Origin: Lachnospiraceae bacterium UBA6403
GTDB lineage: Bacteria; Bacillota; Clostridia; Lachnospirales; Lachnospiraceae
Assembly (NCBI GenBank): GCA_002437435.1
Contig: DJPV01000002.1
Span: 2,162-14,714, forward strand
Length of the DNA: 12,553 nucleotides
Direction: 5' to 3'
Made by a program: the position numbers and the translations under genes. Shown one piece after another: positions 1-7,799 of this stretch. Below the pieces are notes generated by a model that saw only the letters and a list, made by a program, of their open reading frames with translations, was not told the origin of the DNA and ran no database searches. Numbering within the stretch: the stretch's first letter is position 1; each line of letters opens with the position of its first letter.

Positions 1-663
1 CTGCCGGGAAGAATCCACGGCATCTCTCAGTATGCCTCCTATTCGATGGAATATGAAAATATCATTTTCTCTGTTGATCTGTTCCGATCCAGAAATCATG
101 ATACCCTGGACAGTGAATTTTTCCTGCCCCTGCTCTCCGGTGAATTAAACATAAAGAGCATCTATGACCGTGACGATCCATTATATAATTCCCTGTCCTC
201 CTGCCTGAACCGGGTAGATACCCTCTGTGCATCGACACCAAAAGGATATCAGCTTGCTTTGAAAAGCTGCTATTTTGAATTCTTCTATACCCTGTATGCA
301 CATGCAGAGCAAAAGGCAGAGACCGCAGACCGGAAGAATCATACAAAGAATCTGGATCGTACCAAAGCGATCTTATCTTATATCGACCGAAACTACAAAG
401 AAGCAATATCCATTGCAGACATTGCTTCTTACTGTGGATTCTCTGAATCCCATTTTATGCGATTTTTTAAGAATACAATGGGTGTATCCTTTACCACCTA
501 TCTGTGTGATTTCCGGTTAAATATCGCAGCCAGACTTCTTGTCACAACCGATGACAGCATCCTGTCCATCGCAGAGAGCTGCGGCTTCCTTAACCTGTCC
601 TATTTTAACCGGACCTTCAAGAAGAAATATGGTGTCACACCCGGAGAGTATCGAAAACGGTAA
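1..663 (+). CDS. AraC-family transcriptional regulator (3' part; start lies before the window)
   Basis: The frame is open from base 1 to the TAA at 661-663 (220 codons), so the true start is upstream and the first ATG at 46 is internal. The N-terminal stretch (residues 1-80, GISQYASYSMEYENI) looks like the end of an AraC-type cupin sensing domain. The last ~100 residues are the DNA-binding domain with two helix-turn-helix units: SIADIASYCGFSESHFMRFF, then SILSIAESCGFLNLSYFNRT followed by the KKKYGVTPGEYRK signature. Such proteins usually bind a sugar or other small ligand and activate nearby catabolic genes. The effector cannot be told here because most of the sensor domain and the upstream neighbour are missing. 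The gene converges on the sensor kinase gene, 53 bp away. The family is sure; the target genes are unknown. Confidence 0.93.
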   Translation: MPGRIHGISQYASYSMEYENIIFSVDLFRSRNHDTLDSEFFLPLLSGELNIKSIYDRDDPLYNSLSSCLNRVDTLCASTPKGYQLALKSCYFEFFYTLYAHAEQKAETADRKNHTKNLDRTKAILSYIDRNYKEAISIADIASYCGFSESHFMRFFKNTMGVSFTTYLCDFRLNIAARLLVTTDDSILSIAESCGFLNLSYFNRTFKKKYGVTPGEYRKR

Positions 664-715
664 CTGATCCGTTTACACCCGGAATGCATCAAAACCGATA
701 ACTGATCCGTTCACA
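654..715. repeat. Imperfect direct repeat with a small hairpin between convergent genes
   Basis: A 13-base string, TAACTGATCCGTT, occurs at 661-673 and again at 699-711. In the first copy it is flanked so that AAACGG and CCGTTT form a 6-bp stem around an 8-base loop (655-674); the AraC stop codon sits in the loop. Read on the minus strand, the stem is followed by TTTTC, so it could be a weak terminator for the kinase operon. The second copy has lost the left arm. Function is uncertain. Confidence 0.4.
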
Positions 716-716
716 T

Positions 717-1760
717 CTATAGATTCTCAGAAGCGGTAACCACCGGAAAATATACTTTTATCTCACAGCCGCCTGCAGCTTCATCAGAGGACACATCCAG
801 TTCCACATTCAGGTCATGCGCCATTTCTTTTGCAAGATAAAGTCCCATCCCGGTTGCTTTCTTCCGCCTGTCACCGGAATCTCCGGTAAAGCCTTTCTCA
901 AATACATACGGAAGATCGCAGGCTTTGATACCCACGCCATTATCCCGGACAGATAAAATGATCTTCTCCTGCTCTCTGATACAGGAGATCCGGAGCTGTT
1001 TATCCTCTCCTTTGCTGTATTTGATCGAATTGCTGATAAACTGTCCAAGCATAAATGCGAAGCCACGTTTATCGGTAAATAATGTGTTCTCTTTTATATC
1101 AAGCTGAACCTGTATCTTCTGTTCTTCTAACAGTGGTGTGAAATCCTCCAGCACTTCTTTTACACAGGTTTCCGTATCGATCGACTCGAATCTGTAATCT
1201 TTTCTCGCACCCTTTAAGCGGGCATAGTATAACATCTGGTCGACATATCTCTGCATCTGGCAGTTAATCCGGTCAAGCTTGCATACCACATCTTCTGACA
1301 ACTCGTCTCTGTGATTGTCCAGCATAAATGTCAACAGGGCAAGCGGTGTCTTTACCTCATGCGCCCATGCTTCCACATATTCCTCATAATCATTTAGCTG
1401 TAACTTCGTCTGTGCGCATTGATCCATCTGCTCATGTAATACCTGACTGAAGCTTCTGATCTCCGCCTGCAGATTCTCCGCATCATGAAGCAGTTGTTCC
1501 TCATGGCAGGAATCCGGTATTGCAAGGAATTCGTCAAATGCTTTCTTCCGTTTTCTCTCTTTCTTTGCCAGATAAAAGACAGCCGTTACAAATACCAGCA
1601 GGCTGAACAGAATTACCGATATTGCGATCACCTGAAATGCCTGTGCATCGATCAACCATAACAGCAGGATACTGAGCAGATCAAGCAGTCCGATGATCCC
1701 CAGCCAGAATCTATTCTGTTTTATGATCTGTCCGATCTCTTTTATGGATATATGTTCCAT
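717..1760 (-). CDS. BceS-like intramembrane-sensing histidine kinase
   Basis: This is a 347-residue sensor kinase. Two transmembrane helices (about residues 19-38 and 43-64) are joined by only a few residues, so there is no extracellular sensor domain. That layout is typical of kinases that read flux from a partner BceAB-type transporter. The catalytic core is intact: H-box AHEVKTPL with phospho-acceptor His134, N-box around Asn244, G1 motif DNGVG at 273-277, and G2 motif GMG at 304-306. I chose the ATG at 1760 because GGAGAG lies 6 nt before it; an in-frame ATG at 1799 lacks a good ribosome site. It is the last gene of the cluster, about 100 bp after the response regulator. The expected role is phosphorylating that regulator when the transporter meets a peptide antibiotic. 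The exact ligand is not visible. Confidence 0.92.
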   Translation of the reverse strand: MEHISIKEIGQIIKQNRFWLGIIGLLDLLSILLLWLIDAQAFQVIAISVILFSLLVFVTAVFYLAKKERKRKKAFDEFLAIPDSCHEEQLLHDAENLQAEIRSFSQVLHEQMDQCAQTKLQLNDYEEYVEAWAHEVKTPLALLTFMLDNHRDELSEDVVCKLDRINCQMQRYVDQMLYYARLKGARKDYRFESIDTETCVKEVLEDFTPLLEEQKIQVQLDIKENTLFTDKRGFAFMLGQFISNSIKYSKGEDKQLRISCIREQEKIILSVRDNGVGIKACDLPYVFEKGFTGDSGDRRKKATGMGLYLAKEMAHDLNVELDVSSDEAAGGCEIKVYFPVVTASENL

Positions 1761-1860
1761 CTCTATCTCTCCGAATATTTCCACCTGATATAACGACATG
1801 CCGCATCATGCAATTATCACATAACCACCTTGATAAAATATAGGCTCACCAGATTCCTAT

Positions 1861-2538
1861 TTACTCCGATGTCTGTCCGACAAAACGATATCCGACACCA
1901 CGCACAGGAATGATCTGTTGCGGCATATCAAGATTTGCCATCGTTTTTTTCAGTCTTGTAAGATTCACCTGTAAGGCATTTTCATCGATGAATTCTGCCG
2001 TTCCCCATAAGGCGATACAGAGTTCTTCTTTCGTCACGATATCCGATCCGTGCTCTAAGAATATCTCAAGGATCTTTCCCTGATTCTGCGGCAGGATAAC
2101 AGACTGGTTATGAATGTATAAAGTATAGGTCTGGCGGTCAAGGAGAAATCCATTTCCTTCTAAAAGATTATTTCTTCCCTCATACCGTTTCAACACATTG
2201 GATACTCTGGCAAGCAGGCGTTCTTTTCTGCACGGCTTCGTCAGGAATTCATCTGCACCAAGATCTAAGGCATGCAGTTCATCCTGAAGCTGATCCCTCG
2301 ATGTCAGAACCAGAACCGGTATGGAGCTTTTCTGCTTCAGTTCCCTGCAGATCTGGAATCCACCCATGCCCGGCAGATTCAGATCGAGCAGCACCAGATC
2401 CGGGGATACCGCAAAGATGGCTGCTTCCGCATTCTCAAAATCCGTAATGCCGCTGGTCTGATAGCCCGCCTTCTGCAATATAGCTTCCAGCTCTTCCCGC
2501 ATCATATCTTCATCTTCTACCACTGCTATATGCTTCAT
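1861..2538 (-). CDS. OmpR/PhoB-type response regulator (BceR-like)
   Basis: 225 residues, the usual length for the family. The receiver domain (about 1-115) has the acidic pocket E8/D9, the phospho-acceptor Asp52 in LLDLNLPG, Thr79/Ser80, and Lys101 in LTKPC. The C-terminal winged helix (about 125-222) ends in the typical RGVGYRF motif. GAGGAG lies 5 nt before the ATG. The gene sits between the permease (63 bp upstream) and the kinase (100 bp downstream) on the same strand, so it is almost certainly the partner of that kinase. It would bind DNA at the promoter of the ABC genes. A candidate site is the dyad in front of the ATPase gene, but that link is inference. Confidence 0.94.
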   Translation of the reverse strand: MKHIAVVEDEDMMREELEAILQKAGYQTSGITDFENAEAAIFAVSPDLVLLDLNLPGMGGFQICRELKQKSSIPVLVLTSRDQLQDELHALDLGADEFLTKPCRKERLLARVSNVLKRYEGRNNLLEGNGFLLDRQTYTLYIHNQSVILPQNQGKILEIFLEHGSDIVTKEELCIALWGTAEFIDENALQVNLTRLKKTMANLDMPQQIIPVRGVGYRFVGQTSE

Positions 2539-2601
2539 ATCTTCTCCTCATCTATCGATCAAGGTTTCATACCATCACCGCTGATCTTCATCTGCTTTAA
2601 T

Positions 2602-4689
2602 CTATTCCTCACGTTCCGGTACCATCAATGTCAGAAGATACCGGTTACTTGACCGTTTTACAAATGCCACATAGATACATTCTACCACACAGAGCAGTAA
2701 AATCATAGCCGCAGCAAGCAGCATGGCATCCCCGATACTATTTGAGATCATACCGGAAACCAATGTAAGAACGGCACGCACACCGAAGATACTGCTGATG
2801 CCTGCAACGACAACCGGCATACCAAAGTACCAGTTGATCTGCTTTCTTGCGGAACGGCAGAGCAGTTCATAGGTTGCTCCAAGCCGGATCAGTGTCTTAT
2901 ATCTGCGGCTGGATTTCTGCTGTCCCATCAGGAACTGTACCCCGATCACGGTATTTGCAATGATCAGGAAAATGATCGCCAGATAGATCGTAATATAACT
3001 TGCTGCTACGATATAGAACATCCGGCGTCCCATATTTTTCAGATAACTTTCATACTCAATATTATTTGCTGCAAAATCAATCTGCGCAAGTTTATCATTC
3101 ATCTGCATGACCGACTGAAGCAGGTTATCTCCCTTGACCTTTGACTGATCCAGCACACCATTCAGATAGATCGTGCTGTCCCATGTATATTTGTCAAATA
3201 CTTCATCCGGCACGATCAGGGCAAAGGATAATGTAATTGCCCGATCTGTGACAATTGGTGTGTTCTGTATCTTACCGGTCAGATACATCTTATGATCCAG
3301 ATATGCCACCTCAGGGCGGTCTGCCAGAATATCATTTATATTCTGATTCATGCTATCCGATGTAAATTCCAGACTTTTAAATACTGCCGCCTCATCGTCT
3401 GACAATGTAAGAGGTTCTTTTCCTGCAAGTTCGAGTACATGATTATATCCACTCAAAGAAATCAGATATGGATATGACTCATATTCCAGATTGTTAAGTA
3501 AAATATCTTTATCCTCTGAATCCGGCAGTTGTTCTACCCGGCTTATAACTGATGACAGATCGAACACATCATAATCACCATTTGCACCCGGAATAAGATG
3601 ACCGACCCGCAACTCAAACAGATCGGAGAAATCCTGCTCCAGTCCGTTGTCTGCCAGAAGCTTTTTTACATTTGCCACACCCTGTTCCTGATCTTCTTCG
3701 TAATTCTCAAATGTATAATCCATGATATGGGTATTTCCCTTTTCATTTCCATAAGAAAATGCGATCACGATGCCGGCTCCAAAACAGCAGAGGGCTGCAA
3801 GGATCAGAATGGAACTGATCGATAAGGTGCTGGATTTTCTTATGACATTTTCCTGCACCTGACGGAAGTTAAATACCCGTAGGGCGGCTCCCCCACGGCT
3901 GTGTTTTGCCAGACGGTCGATAAAAAACCGCATGCCATAGAATAAGAGCAGCATACCAACAAAACCGATCAATATTGTCTCAGACATCTTGCGAAGTGTC
4001 GCCCATGACGTTCCTCCGATCGCCATGCTGTATGCCACAGCCAGACAGATAATACCGAGAACGAAGCTTACTGCATAGACGCCAGCCGGGAACTGCTTCT
4101 TGGTTCCCTCCGGTGTATCAACTAATAATGCACCGATCTCCTGACCTGCGATCTTCCCGCTTAAGATCAGGAATGCAACCAGTTTGATCACCAGAAATCC
4201 AACAGCAGTTATTATGATTGCCTGAATGGAAAATGTTACCTGATGTCCAACGATATCAAGTCCTACACATTTGGCTGTGATCAGACTGATCAATTCGGAT
4301 AATAAAATGGCGATCGGAAGTCCTGTTATAAGTGCTGCCAGACTGCTTCCTATATCTTCTGCAAGAAGCATCCCGAAAAGCTTGCTTCTCCTCATTCCCA
4401 TCATCAGGTAAACGCCAAATTCATGTCTTCTTCGTTCCAGTTGGAATTTGCTTGCATAGTAGATCAGGAAGAATAAGATCACCAGTGTCATTACAAAAAA
4501 TGCAGGTATGATCTGGAACAGACGATCTACCGCATCACTCTCCATTTTCTTTAGGAATACCATAACATCCTGTGAAGAAAGCGACAGGATAATATAGAAA
4601 GCCACAATGGATATTACTAACGAGGAGAAAAACAAGCCATTTTCTTTTCTGCTTCGTTTACTGTTTTTTCGGATCAGTTTAAAGAACAT
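2602..4689 (-). CDS. FtsX/BceB-like ABC transporter permease (antimicrobial peptide type)
   Basis: 695 residues from the ATG at 4689, which is preceded by a very strong GGGAGGGGG ribosome site 8 nt away; an upstream in-frame ATG at 4737 lies inside the ATPase gene and is less likely. Hydrophobic segments suggest about ten membrane helices, with a large hydrophilic domain at about residues 315-553 between helices 7 and 8. That is the hallmark of BceB-type permeases, whose extracellular domain senses peptide antibiotics or their lipid-II-cycle targets. Helix 1 starts after a basic KLIRKNSKRSRKENG tail, and FtsX-like segments flank the loop. The start overlaps the end of the ATPase gene by 11 bp, indicating coupled translation. 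Substrate is unknown; bacitracin-, nisin- or mersacidin-like peptides are typical for the family. Confidence 0.93.
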   Translation of the reverse strand: MFFKLIRKNSKRSRKENGLFFSSLVISIVAFYIILSLSSQDVMVFLKKMESDAVDRLFQIIPAFFVMTLVILFFLIYYASKFQLERRRHEFGVYLMMGMRRSKLFGMLLAEDIGSSLAALITGLPIAILLSELISLITAKCVGLDIVGHQVTFSIQAIIITAVGFLVIKLVAFLILSGKIAGQEIGALLVDTPEGTKKQFPAGVYAVSFVLGIICLAVAYSMAIGGTSWATLRKMSETILIGFVGMLLLFYGMRFFIDRLAKHSRGGAALRVFNFRQVQENVIRKSSTLSISSILILAALCCFGAGIVIAFSYGNEKGNTHIMDYTFENYEEDQEQGVANVKKLLADNGLEQDFSDLFELRVGHLIPGANGDYDVFDLSSVISRVEQLPDSEDKDILLNNLEYESYPYLISLSGYNHVLELAGKEPLTLSDDEAAVFKSLEFTSDSMNQNINDILADRPEVAYLDHKMYLTGKIQNTPIVTDRAITLSFALIVPDEVFDKYTWDSTIYLNGVLDQSKVKGDNLLQSVMQMNDKLAQIDFAANNIEYESYLKNMGRRMFYIVAASYITIYLAIIFLIIANTVIGVQFLMGQQKSSRRYKTLIRLGATYELLCRSARKQINWYFGMPVVVAGISSIFGVRAVLTLVSGMISNSIGDAMLLAAAMILLLCVVECIYVAFVKRSSNRYLLTLMVPEREE

Positions 4690-5452
4690 TTGCGCTGCCC
4701 CCTCCCAACTGTGCCATGACCTGCAAGATTCTTTCATAGAACTGCTGTTGTGTCTCCGCGAGCAGATCCCGTCTTAATTCATGGAAGATCACGCCATCCT
4801 GAATGAATAGTATACGCTTGCAATAGCTTGCTGCATTGGAATCATGCGTTACCATTAAAACTGTTGTTTTCTCATCCCGGTTCAGGCCGGACAATTTCTC
4901 CATTAATGCTTTGGCATTTCTGGAATCGAGTGCTCCGGTTGGTTCATCTGCCAGAATGATGCCCGGATTCAGGATCAGTGCTCTGGCTGCTGCCAGTCTC
5001 TGCTTCTGTCCGCCGGACATCTGCGATGGAAACTTATCCAGTACATCAGTGATCTCCAGATATTCCGCTAACTGCTCCAGACGTTTTCCGCCCTCTGCCT
5101 CCGATATGTTATGAATCGACAATGGAACCATGATGTTCTCACGTCCGGTCAGATTATCCAGCAATTCAAAATTCTGGAACAGATATCCGATCTCTTTGCC
5201 ACGGTACTCTGCCAGTTTTCTTCCCTTCAACCTCTGGATCTCTGTACCCTTCATCTGGATCTTGCCGCTGTCCGGCTGGATCACTGTTGCGATACAGTTT
5301 AATAATGTTGACTTACCGGAACCGCTGCTTCCCATAATTCCTAAAAACTCGCCCGGCATCACCTGAAATGTGATTCCGTTCAATGCCTTTGTCTGGTTCG
5401 GTTCCTTTCCATAATATTTTTTCAGATCTTCTATCTCTAATAATGCATCCAT
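4679..5452 (-). CDS. BceA-like ABC transporter ATP-binding protein
   Basis: 257 residues of the MacB/BceA-type ATPase class. All motifs are present in order: Walker A GSSGSGKST (41-49), Q-loop Gln93, signature MSGGQ (145-149, with Met where Leu is common), Walker B IILADE (165-170), and the H-loop His203 in VTHD. The ATG at 5452 follows AAGGAGG with a 7-nt gap. It is the first gene of the minus-strand cluster and overlaps the permease start by 11 bp, so the two should form one transporter (two ATPases with one permease in characterised BceAB systems). It would power removal of peptide antibiotics from their membrane target and signal to the kinase. A ~150-nt leader with inverted repeats precedes it. 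Confidence 0.95.
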   Translation of the reverse strand: MDALLEIEDLKKYYGKEPNQTKALNGITFQVMPGEFLGIMGSSGSGKSTLLNCIATVIQPDSGKIQMKGTEIQRLKGRKLAEYRGKEIGYLFQNFELLDNLTGRENIMVPLSIHNISEAEGGKRLEQLAEYLEITDVLDKFPSQMSGGQKQRLAAARALILNPGIILADEPTGALDSRNAKALMEKLSGLNRDEKTTVLMVTHDSNAASYCKRILFIQDGVIFHELRRDLLAETQQQFYERILQVMAQLGGGSANVL

Positions 5453-5499
5453 GCTGCCGCCTCCTTGTACTTCCTTAATTGCTGTTGTCTGGCTTCTTG

Positions 5500-5583
5500 G
5501 GGTATCATTCTTGCTTTCTTATTTCTATACCCGCTCTTGTTTACTTTTGCGGGTATGATATTCTTTTTCTTACTTTCATACCC
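5500..5583 (-). promoter_or_regulatory. Four-arm alternating repeat in the leader of the ABC transporter gene
   Basis: Two 33-bp units (5500-5532 and 5551-5583, 24 of 33 positions alike) each begin with GGGTAT and end with ATACCC, with an 18-bp spacer between them. The four arms start at 5500, 5527, 5551 and 5578. Arms 1-2 and 3-4 can pair as two hairpins with 21-nt loops, or arms 2-3 can pair instead through a longer 8-bp stem (ATACCCGC with GCGGGTAT, 14-nt loop). The block lies 47 bp before the ATPase start codon. It could be an RNA switch in the leader or a set of operator half-sites. Structure is seen directly; function is inferred. Confidence 0.5.
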
Positions 5584-5588
5584 ACCAC

Positions 5589-5614
5589 ATCTGACAGTAT
5601 TTATACTATCAGAT
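5589..5614 (-). promoter_or_regulatory. 26-bp dyad, candidate operator over a -10-like sequence of the ABC operon
   Basis: On the minus strand the arms are ATCTGATAGTAT and ATACTGTCAGAT, separated by AA; they match as an inverted repeat except at one position. The centre includes TATAAA, which could serve as a -10 box, with only a weak -35 (TATTTG) 17 bp further upstream. A dyad over a poor promoter is what a regulated promoter would look like. The co-encoded response regulator is one candidate binder, but the motif does not resemble the Bacillus BceR site, and a repressor from elsewhere is equally possible. Confidence 0.45.
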
Positions 5615-5632
5615 ATCTTCCTCAAATAACAC

Positions 5633-5664
5633 TTACACTGAATGAAAGGTTTTGCCTGTATAAT
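5633..5664 (+). promoter_or_regulatory. Weak candidate promoter for hcp within the 358-bp divergent intergenic region
   Basis: The gap 5453-5811 separates the divergent ABC and hcp genes. On the plus strand there is a perfect TATAAT at 5659-5664 with a poor TTACAC 20 bp upstream. Further on, ATTGCA occurs twice 18 bp apart (5706-5711 and 5724-5729), and TATAAA lies at 5763-5768 without a -35. No convincing FNR, NsrR or HcpR site was recognised. The transcription start is therefore unresolved. Confidence 0.22.
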
Positions 5665-5811
5665 TCTGGAAACACCCGGCGATACTAAATATGTTTAAAA
5701 AGATAATTGCAGAATTAATATATATTGCACATACATGAACAGCATGACTTACCAACACAGTGTATAAATTTTTCCGCAATCATCAGCAAAATTTTCTCAG
5801 GAGGTTATCCC

Positions 5812-7659
5812 ATGTCAAATATGTTTTGTTTTCAATGTCAGCAGACGGCTGGCAATAAAGCCTGTGTAAATACCGGGATCTGCGGCAAGCAGCCCTCAAC
5901 ATCCAATCTACAGGACGAGCTGGTCTGTGAATTGATACGGCTTGCCGAAGCTGCCGAACTGACAAAGAAATCTTTGCAACGAAAAAAAGAGACAGATCCC
6001 AAACTTCTGTCCAAATATCTAAACAATCGAAAATCCGCTAACCGTCTGCTGATCGACGGCTTATTTACAACGCTTACAAATGTGAATTTTGATGATAAAG
6101 CGATCAAAGATTACATCAAAGAAGTCCAGAAACGCCAGAAAGAGATCATGAACTGCATACCTGCAGACACATGTAAAATATCAGATGCCACAAATATGAA
6201 TTTCTCAGATGCAGATAAGATTTCCTCGACTACAGATAAAAATTCACCAACTACAAATATGATTTTCTCAGATACAGATAAGATTTCCTCGACTACAGAT
6301 AAAAATTCCACAACTGCAAATAGTAATTCATCAACAGCGAATACATTTCCCCCGGCCTGCGGCTCGAAAGATCCACATGATATTCCTGTTATCAGTCTGT
6401 GGGATGGCTCAGACGATATCGTGTCGCTCCGTTCCACTTTATTATTTGGCTTAAAAGGAATGGCAGCATATGCGCATCATGCGATGAATCTCGGCTATGA
6501 AAATGATACCGTGACGGCCTGGTTCTATAAAGGCTTGTGTGAAGTGAACCGTGAACATTCGGTAGAAGAATGGATTGAACTTATTATGGAATTTGGGAAA
6601 GTGAACTATCAGTGTATGGAGCTGCTTGATAAGGCAAATACAGAATCCTTCGGCACACCAACTCCGACTAAGGTTCACACCGATATCCGAAAGGGACCTT
6701 TCATCGTTGTATCCGGTCACGATCTCCGCGATCTGGAGCTGCTCTTAAAACAGACCGAAGGAACCGGTGTTAATGTCTACACTCATTCCGAGATGCTTCC
6801 GGCTCACGGCTATCCTAAATTAGCAGCCTATAAGCATCTTGCCGGCAACTTTGGAACTGCATGGCAGAGCCAGCAGACGGAATTTGAAAATATTCCTGCG
6901 CCCGTCCTCTTTACGACCAACTGCCTGATGCCACCACGTCCAAGCTATGAGGATCGTATCTACACCACCTCTGTTGTCGGTTATGAAGGAATGGTGCATA
7001 TCGAAGGAACAAAGGATGGCAAGAAGGATTTTACCCCGATCATCAAGCATGCCCTAAAACTGGGTGGCTATGAACACGATCACAGCATGAGCGGTATCAA
7101 CGGCGGTCATATCCTGACAACAGGATTTGCACATGGCGCAGTCCTCTCACATGCAGATAAACTCACAGCCGCCATCAAGAACGGTGATATCAAACACATC
7201 TTCTTAGTTGGCGGCTGTGACGGTGCCCATCCGGGCAGAAATTATTATACCGAATTTGTAAAACAGACTCCTATGGATTCTCTCGTTCTGACACTTGCCT
7301 GTGGCAAATATCGATTCAATGATCTCGACCTGGGCGAAATCGATGGAATCCCTAGAATCTTAGATATGGGGCAGTGTAATGATTCTTACAGTGCGATCAA
7401 GGTTGCACTTGCGCTGGCAGAAGCCTTCGGCTGTGATATCAACGAGCTTCCTCTGACCCTCGTTCTCTCGTGGTACGAACAGAAGGCTGTCTGTATCCTT
7501 TTAACCCTGCTTGCTCTCGGTGTCAAAAACATCTATCTCGGGCCAACCCTTCCGGCATTTATGACAGAGACTGTTGTCCGTTTTCTGGTTGACACCTACA
7601 ACCTGCAGCCGATCACGGCTCCTGAGCAGGATATGGATGCGATCCTCGGACGCGGCTAA
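5812..7659 (+). CDS. hcp: Hybrid cluster protein (Hcp, hydroxylamine/NO reductase) with a repeat insertion
   Basis: 615 residues from the ATG at 5812, which follows AGGAGG by 7 nt; earlier in-frame starts lack a ribosome site. Hcp is a cytoplasmic Fe-S enzyme linked to nitric oxide and hydroxylamine detoxification in anaerobes. The N-terminal cysteines Cys6, Cys9, Cys18 and Cys24 fit the iron-sulfur cluster motif. All seven expected hybrid-cluster ligands are visible: His303, Glu327, Cys371, Cys469, Cys497, Cys522 and Glu556. Family members are usually about 550 residues. The extra length lies at about residues 116-184, a Ser/Thr/Asp/Asn-rich stretch with two 21-residue tandem repeats, between the N-terminal helices and the SLRSTLLFGLKGMAAYAHHA segment. 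Because the ligands and framing are intact, the enzyme is probably functional. No clear terminator follows it before the convergent gene. Confidence 0.96.
   Translation: MSNMFCFQCQQTAGNKACVNTGICGKQPSTSNLQDELVCELIRLAEAAELTKKSLQRKKETDPKLLSKYLNNRKSANRLLIDGLFTTLTNVNFDDKAIKDYIKEVQKRQKEIMNCIPADTCKISDATNMNFSDADKISSTTDKNSPTTNMIFSDTDKISSTTDKNSTTANSNSSTANTFPPACGSKDPHDIPVISLWDGSDDIVSLRSTLLFGLKGMAAYAHHAMNLGYENDTVTAWFYKGLCEVNREHSVEEWIELIMEFGKVNYQCMELLDKANTESFGTPTPTKVHTDIRKGPFIVVSGHDLRDLELLLKQTEGTGVNVYTHSEMLPAHGYPKLAAYKHLAGNFGTAWQSQQTEFENIPAPVLFTTNCLMPPRPSYEDRIYTTSVVGYEGMVHIEGTKDGKKDFTPIIKHALKLGGYEHDHSMSGINGGHILTTGFAHGAVLSHADKLTAAIKNGDIKHIFLVGGCDGAHPGRNYYTEFVKQTPMDSLVLTLACGKYRFNDLDLGEIDGIPRILDMGQCNDSYSAIKVALALAEAFGCDINELPLTLVLSWYEQKAVCILLTLLALGVKNIYLGPTLPAFMTETVVRFLVDTYNLQPITAPEQDMDAILGRG
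6190..6315 (+). repeat. In-frame 63-bp tandem repeat inside hcp
   Basis: Two copies, 6190-6252 and 6253-6315, differ at only four positions. They encode TNMNFSDADKISSTTDKNSPT and TNMIFSDTDKISSTTDKNSTT (residues 127-147 and 148-168). A decayed third copy (ANSNSSTAN) follows. The unit is codon-aligned, so the copy number can change without breaking the frame. It accounts for most of the extra length of this Hcp compared with its family. Confidence 0.9.
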
Positions 7660-7799
7660 ACAGCCAACCGACATATATTCATTCCTTTCCGGCAGCAGCT
7701 TCATGGCTGATTATGATACACACCATTACGATAGCAGAGATAATTGTATACTACTACCATACAGCTTCATCACACGTTCAGGTAAACATCCATGGTTTA

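Noticed and set aside
62..406. 114-codon minus-strand frame opposite the AraC gene
   Set aside because: The plus-strand frame shows clear AraC motifs; the antisense frame has no recognisable features.
5500..5583. CRISPR-like pattern (two 33-bp units with an 18-bp spacer)
   Set aside because: Only two poorly matching copies, a spacer that is too short, and no cas genes nearby.
5437..5625. 62-codon minus-strand frame over the ABC leader
   Set aside because: It starts with TTG without a ribosome site, is mostly the repeat block translated, and overlaps the true ATPase start.
6111..6437. 108-codon minus-strand frame opposite hcp
   Set aside because: It is the antisense reading of the 63-bp tandem repeat; hcp on the other strand is complete with all ligands.
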